Origin: Guadua angustifolia
Taxonomy: Eukaryota; Streptophyta; Magnoliopsida; Poales; Poaceae
Assembly (NCBI GenBank): GCA_036346375.1
Contig: CM070517.1
Location: 8,349,161-8,413,160, forward strand
Direction of reading: 5' to 3'
DNA length: 64,000 nucleotides
Position numbers and translations under genes: made by a program. The notes under the pieces were generated by a model. The model did no database searches. It was not told the DNA's origin and saw only the letters and a list, made by a program, of their open reading frames with translations. Shown in pieces: positions 32,553 through 42,830 of this stretch (positions within the stretch are counted from its first letter, which is position 1; each line of letters opens with the position of its first letter).

Positions 32553-33421
32553 TGATGAGGATATTTACACTATTGTTACACCCACTACACTAACACCTAC
32601 TACCACTTCTCCAACAATACAAGTACAACTCACTAGAGTTCGTGCTTATCAACTCAATTATCAGGTACTTTCATTCTTAGAGGATAATATTAATTTTGCT
32701 ACGAATTTTATACTGCTTAAATCAAGTTGTTATTCGATACTCAGAATGATGGACCAAGTATGGATACAAGAGACAAGCTATGGAGCATAGGAATCAAGAA
32801 TGGAGATGATGGAAGCACTACAAAGAGAAGGAAATCAAGTGCAGGAGACAAGTGATGATTTTACAACACTCAAGCCACCATAAAAAGACATAGCAATTTT
32901 TCTTGGCCTCGACGAAATGTGTTTTGGCCAAGTCCATGGAAGGTGTGCGCCACTTGATTCGGCCATATGGGCCATGTAACAGTAGTAGATCATTTTACCT
33001 TAAATAGAGTTCTAGCTATCTTTTGTATAGAGTCCAGGGATGGAAGAAAAGAGGAGTTCGGTTGGTTTACTTCAAATTAGGATGAACCCAGCTAGGTTTT
33101 GGCCTCCTCCTCAAGTTGGCCGCACCCTCCTCCTTTTCTCTCCTTAAATACTCCTTTAGCTACACCAACTTAATGCGGATTTTGTTGAGTATTGTTTAAG
33201 CCTAGGGCCAAACTACATTTTCATCTAGACAGTTGATTGACCGCCTGTTGAGACTACTTTGTGGAACCCCATCATTTGATCAATATATTCATGAACCTCT
33301 ATTCTTATTTCAATTTCAGATTGCTGTTACTATCATTCTTGCTTGTTCTTCAGTTGATTGCAGGAATTGAACCTCATGTTCAGGTTGATCGTACCCATGG
33401 CAAGATCAATAACCCTCTGGC
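32553..33421 (+). repeat. CRM-like LTR M, truncated at its 3' end by a CACTA terminus
   Basis: The segment begins tgatgaggatatt. Its first ~235 bp (through a stop near 32,790) encode an open frame with DEDIYTIVTPTT, then QLTRVRAYQLNYQVLSFL, the C-terminal tail of a CRM-type pol, which in these elements extends into the LTR. Further on are a plant-LTR-like leader with ttgtggaaccccatcatt, and gattgcaggaattgaacctc matching blocks of the D LTR. It ends at 33,421 against the CACTA end before reaching an LTR 3' terminus. No adjacent gag-pol was found. Confidence 0.65.
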
Positions 33422-33705
33422 ACTACTACAGGAATGTACATCGGAATTAGTTCTTTTTTGTCATTAGAATCAGTTCTGGTGGCGATACAAAGTCATTCGA
33501 TAGTGACGAGGAGGCACTATTACGGTCGGTTTTGTCCTGACTGTGATAGAGAGTCATCACAATTGGTTCTTTCCATAAACCGATTGTGATGATATGGTCA
33601 TCAGAATCGGTTATTATGAAGAACCGATTATGATGATCTCTTGTCATAATCGGTTCTTTTGTAGAATCGATTTTGATGACCGAATTATCATAATCGAATC
33701 ATAAT
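33422..33705 (+). mobile_element. Left terminus of a CACTA transposon
   Basis: The segment starts cactactacaggaatgtac, a CACTA-type terminal repeat. It continues with subterminal units built around aatcggttctt and gattatgatgat in both orientations (33,500-33,705). The element is cut at 33,706 by the broken 5' LTR of element C. It may be the missing left end of the CACTA whose coding part lies at 60,986-63,928, with E and C nested between; that link is an inference. Confidence 0.65.
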
Positions 33706-34299
33706 CTCGAGCTGCAAAGTCTTTGACCACGATGTGGACCGCGCGGCTCCCTTACGACCTCAAGCTAGGGGGTAAGGAACCAACTTCCGCTCAGAGGGGT
33801 CAAGCTCGGGGTACAAGTCATGCATTCAACTTGCGGTTACGAAGGCCCATAAGTAGTGGAGTTAAGCCAGACGTGGGCGGTACATCTGGGACAGTTACAA
33901 CCCACCTTCATTGCGCACGAAGCCACTCTCCCAGGAATCTCTCCTGGACATTTCCAGTAACGGCTGAGAGGGGTATATAACTCCTTGGGACGAGCGTATT
34001 CAAGGACATCATCGCAACATTCACACACGAACACTCAGGCTACAGAAGCTCGAGCTAGAAAACACCACCTTGTACTCGAACATAGTGAAATTCACTGCCT
34101 CTGGGCAAGACTGGAGTAGAGCTATTACCTATTACCGGGGCTCGAACTAGTAGAACTCTTGGTGTCTCGCTCTCTGTCTTTTTCCTCCGACCATCAGAAC
34201 AGCAGGACCAACCCTTCGGTGAGTGAAGACGATTCCAGGTCCCGTATGCACGATCAACCCCCATACACTTTTGCGGTCTAGTGACCCTGATCGTCAACA
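33706..34299 (+). repeat. 5' LTR of element C, lacking its first ~60 bp
   Basis: It matches 54,545-55,140 base for base over most of its length and ends in gtcaaca, followed by gctggcgcccaccgtgggg, the primer-binding region. The segment equivalent to 54,485-54,544 is absent, replaced by CACTA sequence. It holds a TATA box at 33,973-33,980. Confidence 0.85.
33973..33980 (+). promoter_or_regulatory. TATA box of the element C 5' LTR
   Basis: The string gtatataa is embedded in gagaggggtatataactcc and is identical in the 3' LTR at 54,812-54,819. Confidence 0.6.
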
Positions 34300-34363
34300 G
34301 CTGGCGCCCACCGTGGGGCCCGAAAGCTTCGCTCATTCGAAGGAACTCTGAAACTTCAGAGAC

Positions 34364-35825
34364 ATGGCTTTCATCGCTGCAGGGCATTTGGCGAGTTCGG
34401 GCTCGAATGCAGTTCCTGTGCATGGTAGTTCCACATCCCTGTTTTTGCCCTCACCGCCGCTGCGTGATCAGTTTGTCTTCATGGCTGCCAGCCATGACAC
34501 AAGCGTGGAGGCGGGCGAACGCAGTCCGAAGACTCTCGAAGATGCTCACTGAATGGCCCAAGATGCCATCAATCAGGCCATAACCGCCCTCCGGCACGAG
34601 GAGCGTGAGAAGGTTGGGGCTTCCTCTAGACGATCCAAGCTCCCTCGGTCGGGCGAGCGCCTCCGTGCTATCGCCCGGGTTATGACCGATCCCGCTCAAG
34701 AGAAGTCAGGTCTCTTTGGTTGAGCTCTCGCAGATAAGCTCAATAAAGACGTTGTTGAAGTTATACCATCATAGCATTAAAGCCGCCACTCTGGGTCCCG
34801 TTCCCTAATGAGTGACGGTAGCTCCGCGCGCAGGCGCCCCCGCCAATTGCCTTCATGCCAGCGATCCCGGGATTTGTCCCAGACTCCTCCACGTCGTCGC
34901 CCCCTAAGCGCAACCCCGAATGACGGACAGCAACAACAGAGCTACAGCAGCTCCCATTCTAGCAGCAGCATGTCGGCGGGTCTTTCCCTGGACATTCCAC
35001 TAAGGCGTCGCAGGGTCCACGAACGCCTGCGGTTCCTCCCGGGCGATGCCCGCGCCCATCGCCACGATCGACGTGGTCGTAGATCCGGTCGTCGGGACCA
35101 CCGAGACTCTGGCTCTAGCAGCAATGACCACCTTCCTCGGCGTGGCCTTGTTCGGCCTATGGCTACTCGGCATACTCCAACGACCTTCGTCGGGTGCGCT
35201 GGCCAGCCCGATTCAAGCCCGCCCTGATCGAGCGATTCGACGGGATGAAGAACCCCGATGAATTTCTTTCAATCTACTCCACCGCGATTTTGGCTGCAGA
35301 GGGAGACGAGGCGGTGATAGCCAACTATCTCCCGACCGTGTTGGATGGAGCCGCGCGCACCTGGCTCTTCAACCAGAAGCCTGCTTCCTTCCGATCATGG
35401 CGTCAGGTGCAAAGCGCCCTTCGCTCCAATTTTCGGAGTTGTTATGAGCGGCCTGGGAGGGAGAAGGCCTGGATCGCGTTATCCAGGGGAAGAACGAGCC
35501 CCTCCGCGACTTCGTGCGGCGGTTCATTCGCACGAGGAACTTGATTCCGAGCATCTCTAATGAGGCCATGATCAAGGCCTTCAAATTTGGCGTTCGCGAC
35601 CGACGCCTCACCGAGGACTTGGAGATTACAACGAGACTCACCGTCAACAAGCTGTTTCGCATGGCGGAGAGGTATGTAGACGCGGACGATGCGGTTCGCT
35701 GGAAGCGTGATTATGACCAAGGTAAGCTCGGTATCAACTCGGGCGAGGCTGGTTCCTCTAACGCCAAAAGCGCCGACCCAGGCCCAACTGCTAAGAAGCG
35801 GAAGAAGGGATCGCAAGCATGGTGA
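34364..35825 (+). pseudogene. gag: gag of element C
   Basis: The first likely ATG is 34,364 (MAFIAAGHLASSGSNAVPVH), 64 bp after the LTR. The frame ends at 34,552 and coding moves between frames. 34,808-35,227 is an Arg/Ser-rich linker. 35,194-35,544 holds the gag core (FDGMKNPDEFLSIYSTAILA, TWLFNQKPASFRSW). 35,514-35,825 continues with RRFIRTRNLIPSISNEAMIK and FRMAERYVDADDAVRWKRD, followed by a basic KKRKKG tail. Zinc-like remnants (CLFHRVPGHDLRNY) follow near 36,040. Several frameshifts are present. It is homologous to the gags of B and F. Confidence 0.8.
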
Positions 35826-36289
35826 CGGCCGGCTGCGGGTGGTTGTTTCAGCAAACGGTCCGCGAAGACATGGAGGTGCGAGAACCGGTCCAAGAAGGAC
35901 CCTGACCTCAGCAAAACTAGCCATGGCCTTAGTAGGCGTCGCGCCGACCTCGGCAGGGGGATCACTGATCTAGGTCCCGGCAGGTCAACGGCCGACCACA
36001 AGATCCTGAAGGACGTCCTAGGTATGATGAAGAGAAGTTCTGCCTATTTCACAGGGTCCCAGGCCACGATCTGCGAAACTATAGGGCCTGGCAGAACAGG
36101 CTAGACGCCTTCTACGATGGGTGTGGAAAGATGCCCACTCTCCTGAAAGAAGGAGAGCAACCCGATAGGGTCAACACCAGAACAGACCAGGGTGACCTTG
36201 ACCTGGAGTTCCAGTAGGGTGATCGCCGGATTGATGTCATCTTCGACGGCTCATCGGCATATCGGTCCCGGCGCGAGATCAAGGATACT

Positions 36290-36910
36290 GTGCGCACCGT
36301 TTATCAAGCTACCACCAGGAGGCCCGTCGACCAGCCCTACAAGTGGGCTGGGGCCACGATCACATTCTCATGGGAGGATGCTCCCCAAGGTATGACCAAG
36401 GACCTGAAGACTACCCTAGTCATGACCCCGACCATCAGCAACACCATGGTCAGGCGTGTCATGATCGATGGGGACAGTTCCCTTAACCTACTCTTGGCCA
36501 GCACACTCGACCGGATGCAGATTCCCAGGTCGAAGGTCAAGAACATAGAGGTTTCGTTCTTCGGGATCGTTCTAGGAAGTTCGACTACCCCCCTTAGGCA
36601 AGTGGTCTTGCCCGTCACCTTCGGCGCTTCGGATAACTTCCGCACCGAACTGATCAACTTCGAGGTGGTCGAAGGAGACCTCCCCTACAACGCCATCCTT
36701 GGACGCCCGGTGTTGATCAAGTTCATAGCGGCAAACCACTACGACCATCGCTGCATGAAGCTTCCAGGGCCCAATGGCGTCATAACGGTGCCGGGAGATC
36801 TCAAGGTGGCGCACGAATGCGAAACCAAGGCCTTGGCTCTCGCCGGCATGCTGCCTCAGCGAGGTCCCGAGGCGACCACGAAGATTGCCTACCAGAAGGT
36901 GGTCATCTAG
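36290..36910 (+). CDS. Aspartic protease region of element C pol
   Basis: A 206-codon open frame encodes VMTPTISNTMVRRVMIDGDSS (active-site D-G-D-S, in place of D-T/S-G-x), then FFGIVLGSSTTPLRQVVLPV, FEVVEGDLPYNAILGRPVLI and KLPGPNGVITVPGD. The latter are the conserved flap and C-terminal blocks of gypsy proteases that process Gag-Pol inside particles. A stop at 36,908 separates it from RT, and an upstream stop near 36,215 cuts it from gag. The altered active site makes activity doubtful. Confidence 0.75.
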   Translation: MRTVYQATTRRPVDQPYKWAGATITFSWEDAPQGMTKDLKTTLVMTPTISNTMVRRVMIDGDSSLNLLLASTLDRMQIPRSKVKNIEVSFFGIVLGSSTTPLRQVVLPVTFGASDNFRTELINFEVVEGDLPYNAILGRPVLIKFIAANHYDHRCMKLPGPNGVITVPGDLKVAHECETKALALAGMLPQRGPEATTKIAYQKVVI

Positions 36911-37360
36911 CCTTGCGGGGCAACGAAGGCTGTGCAGCTCGAGGAGGGCAACTCGAGCAAGTGTGTTCACGTCAACAAAGACATATTTGCTTGGGAACCG
37001 GCAGATATGCCGGGTGTCCCGAGGGAGGTGATCAAGCACAAGCTGCAAGTGAGGCCCGACTGCCGTCCCATGCGCCAGAAGCTGCGTCGTTTCTCCCCCA
37101 AGAAGGTAGCTGTGATAAGGGAGAATCTCGACAAGCTCTTGAAGGTTGGCTTCATTCGCGAGATCGATTACTCCAAATGGCTAGCCAACCTAGTCATCGT
37201 ATAGAAGAAAGGCGGAAAATGGAGGATGTGTGTGGATCACACGGGTTTAAATTCGGCCTGTCCAAAGGACAACTTCCCCCTTCTGCGAATAGACTAGATT
37301 GTCGACTCTACCGCGAACGCCAAGATGCTGAGTTTCCTGGATGCCTACTCTGGGTTTTCC
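36911..37360 (+). pseudogene. N-terminal part of the reverse transcriptase of element C (truncated)
   Basis: The frame 36,932-37,204 holds FAWEPADMPGVPREVIKHKL and FSPKKVAVIRENLDKLLKVG. After a stop at 37,202 come KKGGKWRMCVDHTGLNSACP and SFLDAYSGF. Coding similarity ends at about 37,355 in the middle of the RT palm. The catalytic YVDD region and thumb are missing. Pol resumes only at the connection/RNase H region at about 40,665, after the G/F insertion, so roughly 170 codons of RT were deleted. Confidence 0.8.
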
Positions 37361-38157
37361 AATTAATGATACAGTGAATGGGGTGCTACTTAATCTTTGT
37401 GATGTTGTGATTATTCTTAGGAACCATGGGGAAGACCTACAACGCACAAAGGAGTTCGCGTCCGGAGGGAAGGGCAAATTGGCATCAGATTCGGACTCCT
37501 AGAGATGGTCAAATTCAAATGGCCATAACTTTTGATCCAGAAGGCTTCTGGAGGTCTATGAGTACAAGAACGAAAGCTTTGGTCGTCCTCTTTCCAACCG
37601 ATCTAGAATCACCTCCAAATTCCTTCTGAGTCAATAGGAACATGCAAAACAATTCAGAACACTTTTCCAGTCCGAGTCTAATTGGGCTTTAGTGTTTGAT
37701 TTCGAGTTTTAATCAGTAGGCCCATGTTAAGGCCTAGTGATGCACACCCCTTGGTCTATAAATAACCAGCCGCCGCCATAGTTAGGGTTTGGGTTTTGTT
37801 TGATTCAATTAGCCATTGCTACTGCTTGTACTCGCGCGTGCCGACTAGGCTGCCCGTCTACTCGTTCATCAGAACCCTAACTTCGAGTGTTTTTATTTCA
37901 GAACCGATCTGAATTCATATTCACAATTGAGTTGCTTATGATCTCTTGTTCTTGCTGGTTCTTCGATTGCTCGCAGGAACAAAGACCTTCATGGTCAGGT
38001 TGGTCACGCTTTCCACGAGATCAATAACCTTCAGGAGGGTGGTGTACCGGTCGCTAAGGCGCAACGTCGAGTTCATTGTAGTCGGGCCGCCAACTTCGTC
38101 CTCCACCAAATCGACGCTACCGTCTCTCATCGAAAGATTGGGCGCCTACTTATATCA
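37361..38157 (+). repeat. CRM-like LTR G, truncated at its 5' end
   Basis: The beginning reads as a pol C-terminal tail (VNGVLLNLCDVVIILRNHGE), equivalent to an internal part of the D and M LTRs, so the first ~100-150 bp are missing. A TATA-like ctataaataacc lies at about 37,756. Blocks ggttcttcgattgctcgcag and catggtcaggttggtc resemble LTR M. The LTR end is tatatca at 38,157, preceded by atcgaaagattgggcgcc as in D. The F gag follows immediately. Confidence 0.65.
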
Positions 38158-39777
38158 TGGTTGAGGCGGCAGCTTGCCTTCGTCCAGCATCTTTTTCCAT
38201 TGAACTGCCTCGTCGGCGTTCGCATAACGGTCGGCCATACGGAACAACTCGTTGGCCGTAAGATCTGGGTGAATCTCTAGATCTTGCATGAAGCAGATGT
38301 CCTGAACTCCGAACTTGAAAGCTCGGACGACCGCCTCATCCGAAATGCTCGGAATGGAATTCCTCACCTTAATGAACCTTTGAACGAAGTGCCTTAAAGA
38401 CTCCTTTTTAGTCTGGATCGAGCGCTCGAGGTCGCGCTCCTTACCCAGGCGAGTGTAGCAGCTCTGGAAATTCACCCAGAGCGCTTCACTAAGCTGCCCC
38501 CACGAGTGGATTGAGCCCTCCTTCTGATTGAAGAGCCATGTCCTAGCGGAACCGTCGAGGACCGTGGGGAGGAAGTTAGCCATAACTCCCTTGTCCCCCC
38601 CGGCTGCCTGGATGGCGGTGGAATAGATCAAGAGGAACTCATCCAGATTCTGAGTCCCATCAAACCTCTTGATGTGGCTGGGCTTAAACTTGCTCGGCCA
38701 TGAGACGTCGTAGAGGGACGCCGAGAAGGCTCGGCACCCAAACACCGGGCTATCATGGCGACCCCCCCCAGCGTGGTGACCATGGCGGTCACCGCCGCGA
38801 TGGTCCCCTATGCACGGACCAAGGCGAGAGAATATGCCTCCGTATTGGCGTGGCGAAGATGGCCCCGAGGTAGAACACTCGATACAGCTGTAGTCGGACC
38901 GAGCGCGCCCTCAATCCCGTGAGGCCGTCCGGGAACTGCTCCGAACGTCCTCACAGCGCTGATCTTGCTTCCCACGGCCCTCTCGAGCAGGACTTCGGGA
39001 GGCGCTGTGACAGGAGCGAACAGGGGAATGATGTTTGTGGTCCTGGGAAACACTCCGGACCTCTTCTCCACCAAGGGACCCCGAAAACCTCATGTTGGTA
39101 GTGAGTTTTTCCAAATTCTCGGCCATGACCGTGCCCATGGCTTCTAGGTCCGCTTGACCAGGGAAGTTTTGGAAATTGCGCATGACCGTCCCCATGGCTC
39201 GTAGCTGCTCGGCGCTCTAGGGAGCGGGAGGGGGTGATCTTGACCGGCGATCGTGCACATATTCCGGAGAGCAGGGTTCGTGAGGATTTTCGTGAGCCGA
39301 GTCTTCAGCCCCAGCGCCCGCCTTTCCGCGAGTTTGGCGGCGGATGCTCGCTAGGGTCTTGTCCAGGGACAGCACCGGATGATTCTTGGTCGCCTCATGC
39401 TGACGACAACGAGCAGCCCCCGAGGATTCAACCTTGGGCTCTTCTTCTCTTCCTGCCATATTAACGCTGCGGGAGTACTAGGACTGCGAGGGTGACATCA
39501 TGGTGTCCCCGCGCGACGCGGTCTCCCGACTGAGCTCAAGATGGCCAGGAATGTCCAGACCGTCGTAGAGATCGTCACGTTCCTCCTCACCAACGAGGGA
39601 ATCACGCTGCGAGCGGAGGAAATGCTCTCGTGCTGTAGCCTTCGGGGAAAGACTCCCAGACTCGGTGTGGCCTTTTAGGTCAACCACACCAGCTATGCCT
39701 TTGTCGGCGTAGTACACATCATCGTCTTCGACGTCGTCGAAGACACTGAGGTCTTGACCATCCTGGGAATTCAGCAT
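38158..39777 (-). pseudogene. gag: gag of Tat-like element F (partial)
   Basis: The start ATG at 39,777 gives MLNSQDGQDLSVFDDVEDDD. Further frames at 39,459-39,217, 39,195-38,808 and the 196-codon 38,745-38,155 follow. The last carries the gag core FKPSHIKRFDGTQNLDEFLL, TWLFNQKEGSIHSWGQLSEA, RHFVQRFIKVRNSIPSISDE and FRMADRYANADEAVQWKKML. The frame is cut at 38,158 by LTR G. Gag is closest to that of element B. The rest of F (pol and left LTR) is absent. Confidence 0.8.
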
Positions 39778-39830
39778 CCTTAGGGATTCTTCACGAAAGG
39801 ACTCAGTCGATCCCCACGGACAGTACCAAC

Positions 39831-40661
39831 TGTCAACGATTGGGGTACAGGTCCCCCGTCGAGCTTACTTGTTGAATGAGGGATCAACCAGGGCCCCTTT
39901 TCCGCGAAGGGTATAGCGTCCGAGGGCCTACCAAGCTAAGGAGGGATGGTCGGATGGTTGCCAAGGAGGCTGCAAACAAGAGTCTTTTTTATCTGGTTCG
40001 GGCCTCTCGTGGAGGAGATAACAGCCCTACTCTAGTGGTTTCACTAATATCCAATAGTGAATTGCATGGTACTTGCTCGGGAGTGCTGAGCCTCTCTCTC
40101 TGCTCACCACTTCTTACAGGTGTGTTCAAGTGCTTTCTCTCTTTGTTACAGTGTCTCCTATCGAGAGTCGTCTGGTAGCCAGCCTCTCCCCATTCTCCCC
40201 CTTTTGAATGTTACATACGACAGGGTATTTATAGATGATTATAGTCTTACATCATTTATTATAGAATGACATGCCACTACTGTGCCCGGACGTGGGGTGT
40301 AACTGCTCCTTTGCTTTTCTCCATACCGCGACGTGGGAGTAGTGGGCTTGGGACGTGGCCATACGGTCCTTTGAGCCACTGAGTGATTAATGCCACGTCG
40401 TCTTTGTGGGCCATGCTCGACCTGCCGATCATGCCCGAGTACTTCCTTCGACTTTGGTCATCTATCGTGCCCTTTCGAGTAGGCATGCTCGGGGTAGAGG
40501 GGCATGCGCTCGGGGATGAGCTTGGTCGAGGTCGGGGTAGACCAATAGGTAGATCCTCCAGAAGGTCTTCCTAGGAGACACTGTCCAAGGGTAAGTATGG
40601 TCCACCGAAGATTGGCGACCGGGATACTATGGTCTTTATGGGAGTTACCCAATCCCCAACA
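39831..40661 (-). repeat. 5' LTR of element F
   Basis: The 831-bp segment starts tgtcaacgattgggg and ends aatccccaaca on the plus strand, with proper TG/CA ends. On the minus strand it is followed by gttggtactgtccgtgggg, a primer region like that of B and C. A minus-strand TATA (ctataaatacc, about 40,226-40,234) is present. Its right flank tatac belongs to the pol of element C, so F inserted into C. No partner LTR exists to the left. Confidence 0.8.
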
Positions 40662-40662
40662 T

Positions 40663-41188
40663 ATACCTTTCATGTCTACCTCTGCTCACGAGCCCACAGC
40701 CGGGTAAAACGTTGCTGCTCTACCTCGCGGCTGTAACTCAGACCGTCAGCATCGTCTTGGTGGCCAAGCGAGACAGTCGGTAGCATCCGATCTACTATGT
40801 CAATGAAGTGCTTCACGGACTGAAGGAGCGCTACCACTAGGTCCAGAAGTTGCTTTATGCCCTCCTTATGGCTTCACGCAAGCTTCTGCATTATTTTCAG
40901 GCACATTCGGTGGTGGTCCCGAGCAATTTCCCACTCGGTGAAATCTTGAAGAACCCGAAGGCCGGAGGTCGCATCGCCAAGTGGGCCATGGAGTTGGCTG
41001 TGTTCGACATACAGTTCGTGGCACGCACGGCCATCAAGTTGCAAGCACTTACCGATTTCGTGGTCGAACAAATGCCGCAACCAGCTCCTGAGTGTGAAGT
41101 CGAGGAAGAAGAGCCTTGGGTCATGTACTTCGACGGTTCAAGATCTTTCAAGCGCTCGGGGGCTGGGATCCTTATTTTGACCCATTGA
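40663..41188 (+). pseudogene. RNase H and start of the second RNase H of element C
   Basis: Coding resumes with PQPGKTLLLYLA (about 40,690) and IYYVNEVLHGLKERY, then the open frame from 40,850: LLYALLMASRKLLHYFQAHS, LGEILKNPKAGGRIAKWAME and DFVVEQMPQ. It then enters the second RNase H with WVMYFDGSRSFKRSGAGILI. A TGA near 41,186 interrupts. It aligns with 17,233-18,003 of B. Confidence 0.8.
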
Positions 41189-41206
41189 GTAGACAAACTG
41201 AGGTAT

Positions 41207-41619
41207 GTGGTTCGTTTCGGATTTCCGACCACTAATAATGTGGTAGAGTATGAAGCTCTCCTAGTGGGTCTTCGAGCTTGCAAGGCGCTGGGCGTGCGCC
41301 GGTTGATCGTCAAAGGCGATTCCCAGCTGGTGGTCAACCAATTCAATAAAGATTATCAATGTTCAGAAGACTTGATGGCCAAATACCTTGCCGAGGTACG
41401 CAAAATAGAGAAATGGTTCCAGAATCTGGAAATCAAGCACGTGCCCAGGAAGGACAACTCCAATGCCGAACTCCTTTCCAAGCTCAGGTCGTCCGATGAC
41501 GAAGTTCCCCCAGACGTCGTCCTTGAGACCTTGGCATCACCCTCGATCTCCGGCCAAGAGGTCTCGGTCACTTTCATTAAGGTGCTCCCTCGTGGGCAGA
41601 ATCGATCTACAACTTCCTG
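41207..41619 (+). pseudogene. C-terminal half of the second RNase H of element C
   Basis: The open frame encodes FGFPTTNNVVEYEALLVGLR, RLIVKGDSQLVVNQFNKDYQ and KHVPRKDNSNAELLSKLRSS, the RVT_3 RNase H signature including the second Asp (GDSQL) and the final Asp (KDN). The frame shifts near 41,600 before joining integrase. Together with the first RNase H this gives the Tat-type dual arrangement. Confidence 0.8.
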
Positions 41620-42558
41620 GTGCAGGGCGAACTTTCGTTCGATCCCGCCGAAAGGAGTGGAATCAAGTGCCACGCATGTTCGTACAAAATCGTCGACGGC
41701 CGGCTTTATCATCGGGGCGTCTCTGGAGTCCTGGCGAAATGCATCTCCTTGGAGGAGGGTAAGTACCTGCTAAACGACAATCACTCGGGACTCTGTGGTG
41801 CGCACTTCTCTTTCAGGACAATGGTAGGCAAAGCTTTTCACATGGGGTTCTACTGGCCAACAGAGCTGCAGGATGCTCAGGACATTGTTTGCACCTGTCG
41901 AGCTTGCCAGTTCCATGCTCGAAAGTCACACCAACCGGCCTACGCGCTTCAGACCATTTTGCTCGCATGGCCCATCTCGACATGGGGGCTCGACGTACTA
42001 GGCCCTTTCCCTCAGGCGGTTGGTGGGAAGAAGTTCTTATTCATCGCTATCGACACCTTCACCAAGTGGATAGAGGTCGAACCTGTCTCAACCATCACTG
42101 CTCGGGCGGCTGTCAAGTTTTTCCACTTGTTTGTTGTCACCAGGTATGGGGTTCCATGCAGAATTATTACTGACAACGGAACACAGTTTACCAGTGAATT
42201 GTTTCAGGAATATTGCGAGGACATAGGCAACAAAGTGTGCTACGCTTCGGTGAGCCACCCGCAAAGCAATGGAGCAGTGGAACACGCCAACGGACAGATT
42301 GTTCAAGGCGTCAAGAAGCGAGTTTCAGATGATTTTGAACGATACAGCTGGACCTGGGTGGATGAACTTCCCACCGTCTTATGGTCTATTCATACCATGG
42401 TTAGCCGAGCAACAGGGTCCACACCCTTTCGGCTCGTAATCGGTACCGAAGCTATCCTGCCTTCAGAGGTCACGCTGGGCTCTGCTAGGGTCAGCTTGGT
42501 CGATCAGGTCGACTTTTGCAAGAATGGTCTCTTGACCTTACCTTGGCAGAAGAAGTAA
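41620..42558 (+). CDS. Integrase of element C (open frame, zinc domain and complete DDE core)
   Basis: This 312-codon open frame is the longest intact enzyme segment of element C. It has the HHCC zinc region (HSGLCGAHFSFRTMVGKAFH… CTCRACQFH, about residues 50-105). The catalytic core follows: first Asp in WGLDVLGPFPQ (about 125), second Asp in IITDNGTQFTSELF (about 190) and Glu in NGAVEHANGQIVQG (about 225). It then continues into TWVDELPTVLWSI and ILPSEVTLGS. The frame ends with LPWQKK-stop in the C-terminal domain; the first residues before the zinc domain are linker. It belongs to one pol polyprotein, so on its own it has no natural start. It is probably inactive because RT is destroyed. 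Confidence 0.8.
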   Translation: MQGELSFDPAERSGIKCHACSYKIVDGRLYHRGVSGVLAKCISLEEGKYLLNDNHSGLCGAHFSFRTMVGKAFHMGFYWPTELQDAQDIVCTCRACQFHARKSHQPAYALQTILLAWPISTWGLDVLGPFPQAVGGKKFLFIAIDTFTKWIEVEPVSTITARAAVKFFHLFVVTRYGVPCRIITDNGTQFTSELFQEYCEDIGNKVCYASVSHPQSNGAVEHANGQIVQGVKKRVSDDFERYSWTWVDELPTVLWSIHTMVSRATGSTPFRLVIGTEAILPSEVTLGSARVSLVDQVDFCKNGLLTLPWQKK

Positions 42559-42830
42559 GATGCCGTGCACTGCTATGATCAGTGCATTACCTACAGGCTC
42601 TTCGCAGACATGCGTCTTGATCGATATGACCCAGGGAGCTCCTTGTTGGGGACCTAGCCCTAAAACGAATCCAGGGCTTGTCCAACACCAATAAGTTATC
42701 CCCGCAGTGGGAGGGCCCCTACAGAGTTGTTTCAACAGATCGCACGGGGGCTTACTAGCTAGCGAAGCCCGATGGCAGAGAGCTCTCAAACTCGTGGAAC
42801 ACTGATCAACTCCAAAAATTCTATGTGTAA
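42559..42830 (+). pseudogene. C-terminal end of the element C integrase
   Basis: After a stop at 42,556 the frames contain VGDLALKRIQG, LSPQWEGPYRVVSTDRTGAY and LSNSWNTDQLQKFYV-stop, the conserved GPY/F-like module and end of Tat-type pol. At least three stops occur. Confidence 0.75.

Noticed and set aside
36337..37048. Minus-strand ORFs of 106 and 158 codons
   Set aside because: They are complementary to the protease and RT region of element C and show no recognisable motif.
37367..38157. LTR G considered as an intact solo LTR
   Set aside because: Flanks attaa and tggtt do not match, and the start corresponds to an internal position of related LTRs, so it is truncated.
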